From: CADEED01 sp035761265
Lineage (GTDB): Bacteria; Pseudomonadota; Gammaproteobacteria; Steroidobacterales; Steroidobacteraceae
Direction: 5' to 3'
DNA: 44,514 nt
Assembly (NCBI GenBank): GCA_035761265.1
Contig: DASTRL010000301.1
Span: 1 to 44,514, forward strand
Part shown: piece after piece, positions 8,018 to 18,418 of the stretch
Layout: each line of letters starts with the position of its first letter
Numbering within the stretch: the stretch's first letter is position 1
Notes under the pieces: model-generated
Seen by the model: the letters and a program-made list of their open reading frames with translations, nothing else
Database searches by the model: none
What the model was told of the DNA's origin: nothing
Program-made: the position numbers and the translations under genes

Positions 8018-8980
8018 ATGGCAGGCAAGGACGAGAAGAGCGCTCTCATCTGCGGATCCGTTGCATACGACACCATCATGGTGTTCCCGGACCGCTTCCG
8101 GACCCACATCCTTCCCGACAAGCTGCACATGCTGAATGTGGCCTTCCTGGTCCCCCAGATGCGCCGCGAGTTCGGCGGCTGCGCGGGCAACATCGCCTAC
8201 AACCTCAAACTGCTCGGCGAAGTCGGCTATCCGATGGGCGGCATCGGTTCGGATTTCCAGCCCTACCGCGAGTGGATGAAGAACGTGGGGATGTCCGAGA
8301 AGTACCTCGTGACCATTCCGGAAGAGCATTGCGCGCAGGCCTTCATCACCACCGACCTCGACGCCAACCAGATCACCGCCTTCCATCCGGGCGCCATGAA
8401 CCATTCGTGGAAGATCAAGGTTCCGCCCAACGACGGCATCGCGATCGGTGTCGTGGCGCCGGACAGCCGGCAGGGCATGCTCGAGCACGCCGAACAGTTC
8501 AAGGCCGCCGGCATTCCATTCATCTTCGATCCGGGCCAGGCCATGCCGCTGTTCGAAGGCGAGGACTTCAGGCGGTTCATTTCGATCGCCGACTGGCTGG
8601 CGGTGAATGATTACGAGTGGCACCTGTTGCAGGAGCGCACGGGCTGGTCCGCGGCGGACTGTCTGAAGCACGTGAAAGCCCTCATCATCACGCGCGGCGC
8701 CGAGGGCTCGGTCATCCACGCCAACGGCAAGGTGCATCACATTCCCTGCGCGAAAGCGCGCGAGGTGGTGGATCCGACCGGCTGCGGCGACGCTTACCGC
8801 GCCGGCCTGATTCACGGCATCCTTCGCGGGCTGGATTGGGACACCACCGGGCGCATCGCCTCCTTGATGGGTGCATTCAAGATCGCCGTGCGCGGCACGC
8901 AGAATCACACTTTCACGCGTTCGGAATTCGCGAACGCCTACGCCGCCGCCTTCGGCGAGCCCCTGCGCGTCGCGAGCTGA
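8018..8980 (+). CDS. PfkB-family kinase, probable adenosine kinase
   Basis: The 320-residue protein has both PfkB signatures: EFGGCAGNIAYNL near residues 51-63 and DPTGCGDAYRAG from residue 252, whose second Asp (about 258) is the expected catalytic base. Family members phosphorylate sugars or nucleosides with ATP. Adenosine is the likely substrate here because metK and ahcY follow: AhcY releases adenosine, and removing it as AMP pulls the reversible SAH hydrolysis forward. The ATG at 8018 lies just after the previous stop, with GAGCAGGG as a modest ribosome site. Specificity is inferred from context; ribokinase-type activity is the alternative. Confidence 0.8.
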   Translation: MAGKDEKSALICGSVAYDTIMVFPDRFRTHILPDKLHMLNVAFLVPQMRREFGGCAGNIAYNLKLLGEVGYPMGGIGSDFQPYREWMKNVGMSEKYLVTIPEEHCAQAFITTDLDANQITAFHPGAMNHSWKIKVPPNDGIAIGVVAPDSRQGMLEHAEQFKAAGIPFIFDPGQAMPLFEGEDFRRFISIADWLAVNDYEWHLLQERTGWSAADCLKHVKALIITRGAEGSVIHANGKVHHIPCAKAREVVDPTGCGDAYRAGLIHGILRGLDWDTTGRIASLMGAFKIAVRGTQNHTFTRSEFANAYAAAFGEPLRVAS

Positions 8981-9016
8981 CGGGCCGGCACAGTCAAATT
9001 CAGGAACGAGGATCGT

Positions 9017-10198
9017 ATGTCTACCAGCAGCTATCTATTCACCTCCGAGTCGGTCTCCGAAGGTCACCCGGACAAGGTGTCGGACCAGATTTCCGACGCG
9101 GTGCTCGACGCCATACTCGCGCAGGACAAGTACTCGCGCGTGGCGGCCGAGACGCTCTGCAACACGGGTCTCGTCGTGATGGCCGGTGAGATCACCACCA
9201 ACGCGGTGGTCGACTTCCAGCAGATCGCGCGCAACACGATCAAGAAGATCGGTTACGACAACACCGACTACGGCATCGACTACCGCGGCTGCGCCGTGCT
9301 GGTGGCCTACGACAAGCAGTCGCCCGACATCGCGCAGGGCGTGGACGAGGGCCGCGGGCTCAACCTCGAGCAAGGCGCGGGCGACCAGGGCCTGATGTTC
9401 GGCTACGCCTGCACCGAGACCGATGGCCTCATGCCGCTGCCCATCTACCTGGCGCACCGCCTGGTGGAACGCCAGGCGCAGCTGCGCAAGGCCGGCAAGC
9501 TCAAGTGGCTGCGGCCGGATGCCAAGTCGCAGGTCACGGTGAAGTACGTCGACGGCAAGCCGGCCGAGATCGACACCGTGGTGCTGTCGACGCAGCATCA
9601 TCCGGACATCGAGCACAAACAGATCGAGCAGGCGGTGATCGAGGAGATCATCAAGCCGGTGCTCGCCGGGCAGACGCTGGCCAAGAACATCAAGTACCTC
9701 GTGAACCCGACCGGCCGCTTCGTGGTGGGCGGTCCGCAGGGTGACTGCGGCCTCACCGGCCGCAAGATCATTGTTGATACCTACGGGGGCGCGGCCCCGC
9801 ACGGCGGCGGCGCGTTCTCGGGCAAGGATCCCTCGAAGGTGGACCGCTCGGCGGCATATGCCGCGCGCTACGTCGCGAAGAACATCGTGGCCGCGGGTCT
9901 CGCCAGCAAGTGCCAGGTGCAGGTCTCGTACGCCATCGGCGTCGCGCAGCCCACCTCGGTGATGGTCACCACCTTCGGCACCGGCAAGGTGTCCGACGAG
10001 CGCCTCGAGGCGCTGGTGCGCCAGCATTTCGACCTGCGCCCGAAGGGCATCGTGCAGATGCTCGACCTGTTGCGTCCGATCTATGAGAAGACCGCCTCTT
10101 ACGGCCATTTCGGCCGCAACGAGCCGGAGTTCACCTGGGAGAAGACCGACAAGGCGGCCGCGCTGGCTGCCGATGCCGGGGTGCGCAAGACGGCATAG
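9017..10198 (+). CDS. metK: S-adenosylmethionine synthetase
   Basis: MetK makes SAM from methionine and ATP in the cytoplasm. The 393-residue length is typical. Clear family motifs are SEGHPDKVSDQISDAVLDAIL at the N-terminus (ATP/Mg site), GAGDQGLMFGYA near residue 120, and DCGLTGRKIIVDTYGG followed by GGGAFSGKDPSKVDRS in the second half. The ATG at 9017 has a GAGG ribosome site. It sits between the adenosine-kinase-like gene and ahcY, so synthesis and recycling of the methyl donor are encoded together. Confidence 0.98.
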   Translation: MSTSSYLFTSESVSEGHPDKVSDQISDAVLDAILAQDKYSRVAAETLCNTGLVVMAGEITTNAVVDFQQIARNTIKKIGYDNTDYGIDYRGCAVLVAYDKQSPDIAQGVDEGRGLNLEQGAGDQGLMFGYACTETDGLMPLPIYLAHRLVERQAQLRKAGKLKWLRPDAKSQVTVKYVDGKPAEIDTVVLSTQHHPDIEHKQIEQAVIEEIIKPVLAGQTLAKNIKYLVNPTGRFVVGGPQGDCGLTGRKIIVDTYGGAAPHGGGAFSGKDPSKVDRSAAYAARYVAKNIVAAGLASKCQVQVSYAIGVAQPTSVMVTTFGTGKVSDERLEALVRQHFDLRPKGIVQMLDLLRPIYEKTASYGHFGRNEPEFTWEKTDKAAALAADAGVRKTA

Positions 10199-10210
10199 TT
10201 TCCAAAGATC

Positions 10211-10282
10211 TGCCTTCGAGGAGCGCTGCAGCGTCATGGACGCGAGGCTCGGAGGCAGGTCGATCGATTCCAACGGCGCTCT
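10211..10282 (+). promoter_or_regulatory. SAH riboswitch aptamer
   Basis: The segment matches the S-adenosylhomocysteine riboswitch pattern. P1 is formed by 10211-10220 with 10248-10257 (ten pairs, one G-U). P2 is GCGTC (10231-10235) with GACGC (10239-10243). The conserved GAGGAGCGCTGC is at 10218-10229. The pseudoknot P4 pairs GAGCGC (10221-10226) with GCGCTC (10276-10281) after a CAACGG lead-in. Known members sense SAH and raise expression of SAH-recycling genes. It lies between metK and ahcY with only 12 bp after the metK stop, so it probably acts within a metK-ahcY transcript. Confidence 0.9.
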
Positions 10283-10304
10283 CTAAATGGAACTAACTAG
10301 AGAG
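10279..10304 (+). promoter_or_regulatory. Ribosome-site-masking hairpin, riboswitch expression platform
   Basis: CTCTCTA (10279-10285) is perfectly complementary to TAGAGAG (10298-10304), which contains most of the ahcY ribosome site AGAGAGG (10299-10305). Its first three bases (10279-10281) are also the end of the P4 pseudoknot strand. Ligand-stabilised P4 and the masking hairpin therefore compete. When SAH is bound, the ribosome site should be free. This supports a translational ON switch. Confidence 0.75.
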
Positions 10305-10310
10305 GTTCAT

Positions 10311-11729
<1,419 letters not shown>

Positions 11730-11748
11730 GAAGAAAAAAGAGGTCGAT

Positions 11749-12618
11749 TTGACTGCGAAGATTCTCGACGGCAAGGCCGTCGCAGCCAAAGAGAGACAGA
11801 GGTCGGCGGCGCGAGCCGCCGACTTCGTTTCGAAGTTCGGCCGGCCTCCGGGCCTGGCCGTGGTCAAGGTGGGCGAAGATCCGGCTTCCGCGGTGTACGT
11901 GCGCAACAAGCGCAAGGCCTGCGAGGAGTGCGGCATCGCCTCCTTCGCGCACGACCTCCCGGCCACCACCACGCGCGAAGAGTTGTTAGCTCTGGTCGAC
12001 CGCCTGAACGCGGATGACCGCGTCGACGGCATTCTGCTGCAATTGCCCCTGCCCAGGGGCCTCGACAGCACCGAGATCATGGACAGCATCGATCCGGCCA
12101 AGGACGTCGATGGCTTCCACCCGACGAACACCGGCCTGCTGGCGCAGAAGCGGCCGGGCCTGCGACCCTGCACGCCCTGGGGCGTGATGCGGCTGCTCAA
12201 GGAATACGCCATCGATGTGACGGGTATGCGCGCCACGGTCGTCGGCGCGTCGAACATCGTCGGGCGGCCGATGGCGCTGGAGCTGCTGCTGGCGCGCGCG
12301 ACGGTGACGGTATGCCATACGGGAACGCGCGACCTGCAGGGCGAGGTGCAGCGCGCCGAGCTGGTGGTTGCCGCGGTCGGCAAGGCGGCCTACATCCCAG
12401 GTATATGGATTCGTGATGGCGCCATCGTCATCGACGTCGGAATCAACCGGCTTGCGGACGGGAAGCTGGCCGGCGACGTCGAATATGCGCCCGCCGCGCA
12501 GCGCGCCGCCTGGATCACGCCCGTTCCCGGGGGCGTGGGCCCCATGACCATCGCCATGCTTCTGTCGAATACGGTGGATGCGGCGCTTGCGCGCCAGGGC
12601 GCCAGGCCCGCCCGCTAA
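11749..12618 (+). CDS. folD: Bifunctional methylene-THF dehydrogenase/methenyl-THF cyclohydrolase
   Basis: FolD interconverts 5,10-methylene-THF, methenyl-THF and 10-formyl-THF using NADP. The 289-residue protein begins MTAKILDGKAVA from a TTG at 11749, with AGAGG five bases upstream; no suitable ATG or GTG matches the family N-terminus. It carries YVRNKRKACEECGI with the catalytic Lys, QLPLPRGLD, KDVDGFHP, and the NADP fold GASNIVGRPMALELL followed by PGGVGPMTIAML. Its placement between ahcY and the formate dehydrogenase genes suggests oxidation of C1 units toward formate, although biosynthetic use is equally possible for FolD in general. Confidence 0.96.
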   Translation: MTAKILDGKAVAAKERQRSAARAADFVSKFGRPPGLAVVKVGEDPASAVYVRNKRKACEECGIASFAHDLPATTTREELLALVDRLNADDRVDGILLQLPLPRGLDSTEIMDSIDPAKDVDGFHPTNTGLLAQKRPGLRPCTPWGVMRLLKEYAIDVTGMRATVVGASNIVGRPMALELLLARATVTVCHTGTRDLQGEVQRAELVVAAVGKAAYIPGIWIRDGAIVIDVGINRLADGKLAGDVEYAPAAQRAAWITPVPGGVGPMTIAMLLSNTVDAALARQGARPAR

Positions 12619-12633
12619 AATCGCCGCGGTGTC

Positions 12634-12653
12634 GCGGGTGTAAGATCACCCGC
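12634..12653 (+). promoter_or_regulatory. Hairpin abutting the fdhD start
   Basis: GCGGGTG (12634-12640) and CACCCGC (12647-12653) form a seven-bp perfect stem around TAAGAT. The right arm ends immediately before the fdhD ATG at 12654. No Shine-Dalgarno is visible, so initiation may depend on opening this stem or on coupling. It could also be a weak folD terminator. Confidence 0.35.
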
Positions 12654-13511
12654 ATGAAAAGTCCGGCGCATCGGACCGTGAGCATCGACGCATTGCGCGA
12701 TGCCGGCCACACGCAGCGCGGCGACGCCATCGCGGTGGAGGAGCCGCTCGAGATCCGCCTGATGCGCGACGGCCTGCCCGAAGCCGACGAAAACGGCGGC
12801 ACCGGACGCTCCGTCTCGGTCACCATGCGCACGCCCGGCAATGACGCAGAGCTCGCGGTGGGCTTCCTCTTCGGCGAAGGACTGCTGCGCGAGCCGCGCG
12901 ACGTGGTGGATGCGGGGCATTGCGGTCCCACGGGCAACATCCTGCGGGTCACCGCGCGCGCCGACCTGCCGCTGGATCTGTCACGCCTGGCGCGCAACTT
13001 CTATTCCACGTCGAGCTGCGGGGTGTGCGGCAAGGCCTCCATCGAAGCCGTGACCGCGAGCGCCGGCAATCCGCGCATCACCAGTCGCCTCGTAGTTAGG
13101 GAGGCCGTGCTGAAGGCGTTGCCGCAGCGGCTGCGGGCCGCGCAGGCCGGCTTCGAGCAGACGGGCGGGATGCACGCGGTGGGATTGTTCACGGCCGCCG
13201 GCGAGCTCGTGGCGCTGCGCGAGGACGTGGGCCGGCACAATGCCATGGACAAGCTGGTGGGTGCGGCGCTGCTCGCCGCCGAGCTGCCGTGGAGCGATCG
13301 GGTCCTGCTGCTCTCCGGGCGCGCGAGCTTCGAGTTGTTGCAGAAGGCCATGATGGCCGGTTGCCCGCTGGTTGCGGCCATCGGCGCACCCTCCACGCTC
13401 GCAGTCGAGTTGGCCGGGACCGCGGGCATCACACTGGTCGCCTTCCTGCGGACGGGTGGTTTCAACGTTTACAGCCACCCGTGGCGGGTCCAGGCACAGA
13501 AGGAGTCATGA
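12654..13511 (+). CDS. fdhD: Formate dehydrogenase accessory sulfurtransferase
   Basis: FdhD passes sulfur from a cysteine desulfurase to the bis-MGD molybdenum cofactor, needed for formate dehydrogenase activity. The 285-residue protein contains VEEPLEIRL near the N-terminus, the family segment ELAVGFLFGEGLL, and the catalytic CxxC in SSCGVCGKAS (C122, C125). The conserved EDVGRHNAMDKLVG and LLSGRASFELLQKA follow. The stop overlaps the fdsG start (ATGA, 13508-13511), so it leads the formate dehydrogenase operon. In described fdsGBACD operons the fdhD homologue lies near the end, so this order differs. Confidence 0.95.
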   Translation: MKSPAHRTVSIDALRDAGHTQRGDAIAVEEPLEIRLMRDGLPEADENGGTGRSVSVTMRTPGNDAELAVGFLFGEGLLREPRDVVDAGHCGPTGNILRVTARADLPLDLSRLARNFYSTSSCGVCGKASIEAVTASAGNPRITSRLVVREAVLKALPQRLRAAQAGFEQTGGMHAVGLFTAAGELVALREDVGRHNAMDKLVGAALLAAELPWSDRVLLLSGRASFELLQKAMMAGCPLVAAIGAPSTLAVELAGTAGITLVAFLRTGGFNVYSHPWRVQAQKES

Positions 13512-13990
13512 GCGTTCCGGGTGAAAACGAGAAACTGCGGCGCTGCGTGAGCGCTGCGCTCACGCGTTTGGCGCACGAACCCGGACCGCTGCTCGAAATC
13601 CTGCACGCCGTGCAGGACGAGCTGGGCTGCGTGCCGGCTGAAGCCGTGCCGCTGATCGCCGAGGGACTGAACCTCTCGCGCGCCGAGGTGCACGGCGTGA
13701 TCAGTTTCTATCATCACTTCCGCGCGCACCCGGTGGGGAAATTGCACGTGCAGATCTGCCGTGCGGAGGCCTGCCGTTCGATGAACGGCGACGCGGTTGC
13801 GCAATTGGCGCGCGAGCGATTCCGCGTCGAGTTCGGCGAGACCCGCGCCGATGGCGCGGTGACGCTCGACGAGGTGTATTGCCTGGGCTTGTGTGCGTGT
13901 GCCCCCTCGGCGCTGTTCAATGGCGAGCCCGTGGGCAATGTCGACGCCCAGGCGCTCGAATCCAGGGCCCGGGAACACGAGGTGTCCTGA
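13508..13990 (+). CDS. fdsG: NAD-dependent formate dehydrogenase, gamma subunit
   Basis: The 160-residue protein is NuoE-like and carries one [2Fe-2S] cluster that links to the NAD-reducing subunit. Ligands are visible as C84 and C89 (QICRAEACRSM) and C125 and C129 (CLGLCACAP). The N-terminal helical bundle contains LLEILHAVQDELGCVP, typical of the family. The start overlaps fdhD and the stop overlaps fdsB (TGATG at 13988-13992), indicating translational coupling of a soluble multi-subunit complex. Confidence 0.95.
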   Translation: MSVPGENEKLRRCVSAALTRLAHEPGPLLEILHAVQDELGCVPAEAVPLIAEGLNLSRAEVHGVISFYHHFRAHPVGKLHVQICRAEACRSMNGDAVAQLARERFRVEFGETRADGAVTLDEVYCLGLCACAPSALFNGEPVGNVDAQALESRAREHEVS

Positions 13991-15552
13991 TGAGCCCGGC
14001 AACGGTCACGTTGTACATCTCCCAGGACGCGGGCGCGATCGCGCGCGGGGCCGAGCGCGTCGCCGCGGAAATCACCCGACAGGCGGCGGGCGCCGTGCGC
14101 ATCGTGCGCACCGGATCGCGCGGGCTCTACTGGCTCGAGCCCCTGGTGGAGGTCGAAACCGCGGCGGGTCGCGTCGCCTACGGTCCGGTGAGCGCGAATC
14201 CCGCGTCGATCCTCCGCCTGCTGCAGGCCGGCCTGCTGCGCGGCGCGGATCACGCCATCAGGCTGGGGGATATCGCGAGGCACCCATGGCTCGCCAGCCA
14301 GCAGCGTCTCACGAGCGCGCGGCTCGGCATCATCGATCCGGCAAGCCTCGATGACTATCTCGCCCACGGCGGATACGCAGGACTGCAAACGGCATTGGCG
14401 CTGGCGCCGGCCGAGATCGTTCGCAGGGTGACCGACTCCGGCCTTCGCGGCAGGGGCGGGGCCGCGTTTCCCACCGGCATCAAGTGGCAGACCGTGCTCG
14501 AGCAGCCGGCCGGTCGGAAATACATCGCGTGCAATGCGGACGAGGGCGACTCGGGCACGTTCTCGGATCGCATGCTCATGGAAGGCGACCCGTTTTCGCT
14601 GATCGAGGGCATGACCATCGCCGGCATCGCCGTGGGCGCGACGCAGGGATACATCTATCTGCGCGTGGAATACCCGCATGCGGCGCGCGCGCTTGCCAAG
14701 GCACTGTCCGTCGCGCGCGAGCGCGGCTACCTCGGCCATGACCTGCGCGGCAGCGGCAAGTCGTTCGACATCGCGGTGCGGCTCGGCGCCGGGGCGTACA
14801 TCTGCGGTGAGGAGACCTCGATGCTCGAGTCCCTCGAGGGCCGGCGTGGAGAGGTCCGGGTGCGGCCGCCACTGCCGGCGATCAAGGGACTCTTCGGCCA
14901 ACCGACGGTGGTCAACAACGTCGTGACGCTGGCCACGGTGCCGGTGATCCTGGCGCGCGGCGCGGAGTTCTACCGCGACTTCGGCATGGGCAAGTCGCGC
15001 GGCACGATCCCGCTGCAACTCGCCGGCAACGTCAAGCAAGGCGGGCTGGTGGAGCGTGCGTTCGGATTGACGGTGCGCGAACTCGTCTACGAATACGGCG
15101 GGGGTTCGGCGAGCGGCCGCCCGGTGAAGGCGGTGCAGATCGGCGGCCCGCTCGGTGCCTATCTACCGGCGGCGGAGTTCGACACGCCGCTCGATTACGA
15201 GGCACTGGCGGGCAGGGACGCGCTGCTCGGGCACGGCGGCGTGGTGGTGTTCGACGACCAGGCCGACATGGCGCGCATGGCGCGGCACGCGTTGTCGTTC
15301 TGCGCGGTGGAGTCATGCGGCAAGTGCACGCCGTGCCGCATCGGCTCGACGCGCGGCGTGGAAATCGTCGATCGCCTGATCGCCTCGCGCAACCACGCCG
15401 ATCCGCCGGCGTCACGCAGCGGCGACCTGGCGCTGCTGGACGAGCTCTGCGACACCATGTTCCACGGATCGTTGTGCGGGCTCGGCGGCCTGACGCCGTA
15501 CCCGGTTCGCAGCCTGCTCAGGCATTTTCGCGAAGAATTCGAGCGGGTGTGA
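13990..15552 (+). CDS. fdsB: NAD-dependent formate dehydrogenase, beta subunit
   Basis: The 520-residue NuoF-like diaphorase subunit binds FMN and NAD and a [4Fe-4S] cluster. An N-terminal thioredoxin-like region (about 1-115) precedes the NuoF core. The NAD/FMN loops are GLRGRGGAAFPTGIKW (151-166), CNADEGDSGTFSDR (181-194) and GAYICGEETSMLESLEGRRG (268-287). The cluster ligands are C443, C446, C449 (ESCGKCTPCR) and C496 (LCGLGG). It receives electrons from FdsA via FdsG and reduces NAD+. The start ATG at 13990 overlaps the fdsG stop. Confidence 0.96.
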   Translation: MSPATVTLYISQDAGAIARGAERVAAEITRQAAGAVRIVRTGSRGLYWLEPLVEVETAAGRVAYGPVSANPASILRLLQAGLLRGADHAIRLGDIARHPWLASQQRLTSARLGIIDPASLDDYLAHGGYAGLQTALALAPAEIVRRVTDSGLRGRGGAAFPTGIKWQTVLEQPAGRKYIACNADEGDSGTFSDRMLMEGDPFSLIEGMTIAGIAVGATQGYIYLRVEYPHAARALAKALSVARERGYLGHDLRGSGKSFDIAVRLGAGAYICGEETSMLESLEGRRGEVRVRPPLPAIKGLFGQPTVVNNVVTLATVPVILARGAEFYRDFGMGKSRGTIPLQLAGNVKQGGLVERAFGLTVRELVYEYGGGSASGRPVKAVQIGGPLGAYLPAAEFDTPLDYEALAGRDALLGHGGVVVFDDQADMARMARHALSFCAVESCGKCTPCRIGSTRGVEIVDRLIASRNHADPPASRSGDLALLDELCDTMFHGSLCGLGGLTPYPVRSLLRHFREEFERV

Positions 15553-15571
15553 GACCTGCAGGAGCGCTGAG

Positions 15572-18418
15572 ATGTACGCCAAGGATTATCACGACCTGGG
15601 GACCCCGGAGGCGCGGGGTGAAAGTGTCACGCTCGAGATCGATGGCGCCACGGTCACCGTGCCCGCCGGCACGTCCATCATGCGCGCCGCGGCGCTGGCG
15701 GAGCGCGACGTGCCCAAGTTGTGCGCCACGGACACGCTGAAGCAATTCGGCTCCTGCCGCGTCTGCCTGGTCGAGATCGAGGGGCGCAGGGGCTTTCCGG
15801 CGTCGTGCACCACGGAAGTGGCGCCGGGCATGAAGGTACGCACGCAGAGCGAGGCGCTGGCGAAGATGCGGCGCGGGGTGCTCGAGCTGTATGTTTCCGA
15901 GCATCCCATGGGCAGCTGCCCGGACTCCAGCCGCTGCGAGCTCGAGTCGCTGGCCGAGCAGCATGGCATCGCCGGGTCGCGCTACGCGGGGCCGAGGACG
16001 TCGCGCCGCGAGCACACGCACAAGCCGCCCGATGCCAGCAATCCGTATTTCCGCTTCGACAACGACCTGTGCATCGTCTGTTCGCGCTGCGTGCGCGCCT
16101 GCGAGGACACGCAGGGCACTTTTGCATTGACCATCGAGGGCCGCGGGCTGCAATCGCGCGTGGCCGCCTCGCAGGATGAACCCTTCCTCGAATCGGAGTG
16201 CGTGTCCTGCGGCGCCTGTGTCGAGGCCTGTCCGACCGGCGCATTGATGGAGAAGTCGCTGCTCACCGCCGGCTTGCCGCAGCGCGCCGTCGCCACCACC
16301 TGCGCCTATTGCGGGGTGGGCTGCTCGCTCATCGCCGAGGTCACCGATGGCGCGGTCACGCGCATGGTGCCCAATCGCAACGGCCGCGCGAACCAGGGGC
16401 ACGCCTGCGTGAAGGGCCGTTTCGCGTACGGTTATGCAACGCACGCGGACCGGGTCACGAAGCCGCTGATCCGCAAGAGCATCACCGACGAATGGACCGA
16501 GGTGAGCTGGGAGGAGGCCATCGGCTACGCCGCCAGCGAGTTCCGGCGCATCCAGGCGAAATACGGTCGCGACTCCATCGGCGGCATCACCTCGTCTCGC
16601 TGCACCAACGAGGAAACCTTTCTCGTGCAGAAGCTGGTGCGCGCGGCCTTCGGCACCAACAACGTCGACACCTGCGCGCGCGTCTGCCATTCGCCGACCG
16701 GCTATGGCCTGAAGCACACCATCGGCGAATCCGCCGGCACGCAGGAATTCGTCTCGGTGCAGCACGCCGACGTCATCATGGTGATCGGCGCGAGTCCCAC
16801 CGAGGCACACCCCGTGTTCGCCTCGCAGATGAAGCGGCGGCTGCGCCAGGGTGCGCGGCTCATCGTGGTGGATCCGCGCACCATTCCGCTGGTGCGGTCC
16901 GCGCACGTCGAAGCCGACTATCACCTGCGCCTGTTGCCCGGCACGAACGTGGCCATCATCAACGCGCTCGCGCACGTGGTGGTCACGGAAGGCCTGACGA
17001 AAGACGACTACGTCGCCGAGCGCTGCGAGCGCGACTCGTACGAGAAGTGGAAGAAGTTCGTGGCCGATCCGGCGAACAGCCCGGAAGCCATGGAGCCCGT
17101 CACCGGCGTCAAGGCCGAGCTGGTGCGCGGCGCGGCGCGGCTGTATGCCCGCGGGCCGAACAGCGCCATCTACTACGGCCTGGGCGTGACCGAGCACAGC
17201 CAGGGCACGACCATGGTCATGGGCATCGCCAATCTTGCGATGGCGACCGGAAATCTCGGACGCGAAGGCGTGGGCGTGAGTCCGCTGCGCGGCCAGAACA
17301 ACGTGCAGGGCTCCTGTGATATGGGCTCCTTCCCGCACGAATTCTCGGGCTACCGGCACGTGTCCGACGATGCGGTGCGCGGCATGTTCGAATCCGCCTG
17401 GAAGGTGCCGCTGACGCCCGAGCCCGGCCTGCGCATTCCCAACATGTTCGAGGCCGCGCTCGACGGCAGCTTCCGCGGCATGTACATCCAGGGCGAAGAC
17501 CTGGCGCAGTCCGATCCGAATACCTCGCACGTGACGGCGGCGCTGGCGGCGCTCGAATGCCTGGTGATCCAGGACATCTTCCACAACGAGACCGCGAAGT
17601 TCGCCCACGTGTTCCTGCCGGGCTCTTCGTTCCTCGAAAAAGACGGCACGTTCATCAATGCGGAGCGGCGCATCTCGCGCGTGCGCAAGGTCATGGAGCC
17701 GCTCGGCGGGCTCGCCGACTGGGAAGTGACCATGCGCCTCTCGAACGCGCTCGGCTATCCCATGAACTACCAGCATCCATCGCAGATCATGGAGGAGATC
17801 GCCGCGCTCACTCCGACGTTCGCCGGCGTGACCTACGAGAAGATAGACCGCCTGGGTTCGATCCAGTGGCCTTGCAACGACAAGGCGCCCGAGGGCACGC
17901 CCACCATGCACGTGGGCGAGTTCGTGCGCGGCAAGGGCCGGTTCTACGTGACGGCCTACGTGCCCACCAGCGAGCGCACCTCGAGCAAGTACCCGTTGCT
18001 GCTGACCACGGGCCGCGTGCTCACGCAATACAACGTGGGCGCGCAGACGCGGCGCACCGCCAATCTCGCCTGGCACAGCGAGGACCGTCTCGAGATGCAT
18101 CCACACGACGCCGAGGCGCGCGGCATCGAGCACGGCGACTGGGTGGGCGTCACGAGCCGGGCCGGCGACACCGTGCTGCGCGTGGAGATCACCGACAAGG
18201 TGGCGCCGGGAGTCGTGTACACCACGTTCCACTTCCCGGAATCGGGCGCGAATCTCATCACCACCGAGAATTCGGACTGGGCCACGAATTGTCCCGAGTA
18301 CAAGGTGACGGCCGTGCAGGTCGTGAAGGTGGCGCAACCCGCGGCATGGCAGTTGCGGCGCCAGGCGGCGGTGCCCGTCACGCCGCGCCGCCGCCGCGAA
18401 ACCAGCACGGCCGGCTGA
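15572..18418 (+). CDS. fdsA: NAD-dependent formate dehydrogenase, catalytic alpha subunit
   Basis: The 948-residue molybdenum enzyme oxidises formate to CO2. From the N-terminus it has a [2Fe-2S] ferredoxin domain (C51, C62, C65, C79), a His/Cys cluster region (H111, C116, C122), two [4Fe-4S] motifs (C167-C177 and C210-C220), the Moco-domain [4Fe-4S] (C244, C247, C251, C279) and the bis-MGD domain. The metal ligand is Cys372 in ARVCHSPTG, so it is not a selenoprotein. The His/Cys region appears to lack one of the usual three cysteines. AGGAG lies seven bases before the ATG. The stop overlaps fdsD. It needs FdhD, encoded at the front of the operon. Confidence 0.96.
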   Translation: MYAKDYHDLGTPEARGESVTLEIDGATVTVPAGTSIMRAAALAERDVPKLCATDTLKQFGSCRVCLVEIEGRRGFPASCTTEVAPGMKVRTQSEALAKMRRGVLELYVSEHPMGSCPDSSRCELESLAEQHGIAGSRYAGPRTSRREHTHKPPDASNPYFRFDNDLCIVCSRCVRACEDTQGTFALTIEGRGLQSRVAASQDEPFLESECVSCGACVEACPTGALMEKSLLTAGLPQRAVATTCAYCGVGCSLIAEVTDGAVTRMVPNRNGRANQGHACVKGRFAYGYATHADRVTKPLIRKSITDEWTEVSWEEAIGYAASEFRRIQAKYGRDSIGGITSSRCTNEETFLVQKLVRAAFGTNNVDTCARVCHSPTGYGLKHTIGESAGTQEFVSVQHADVIMVIGASPTEAHPVFASQMKRRLRQGARLIVVDPRTIPLVRSAHVEADYHLRLLPGTNVAIINALAHVVVTEGLTKDDYVAERCERDSYEKWKKFVADPANSPEAMEPVTGVKAELVRGAARLYARGPNSAIYYGLGVTEHSQGTTMVMGIANLAMATGNLGREGVGVSPLRGQNNVQGSCDMGSFPHEFSGYRHVSDDAVRGMFESAWKVPLTPEPGLRIPNMFEAALDGSFRGMYIQGEDLAQSDPNTSHVTAALAALECLVIQDIFHNETAKFAHVFLPGSSFLEKDGTFINAERRISRVRKVMEPLGGLADWEVTMRLSNALGYPMNYQHPSQIMEEIAALTPTFAGVTYEKIDRLGSIQWPCNDKAPEGTPTMHVGEFVRGKGRFYVTAYVPTSERTSSKYPLLLTTGRVLTQYNVGAQTRRTANLAWHSEDRLEMHPHDAEARGIEHGDWVGVTSRAGDTVLRVEITDKVAPGVVYTTFHFPESGANLITTENSDWATNCPEYKVTAVQVVKVAQPAAWQLRRQAAVPVTPRRRRETSTAG

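Noticed and set aside
10287..10310. Upstream in-frame ATG as the ahcY start
   Set aside because: It lies in the loop of the masking hairpin and lacks a ribosome site. AGAGAGG is well placed for the ATG at 10311.
16684..16692. Selenocysteine (in-frame TGA) in the formate dehydrogenase
   Set aside because: The molybdenum-ligand position reads TGC (Cys372). There is no in-frame TGA and no SECIS need.
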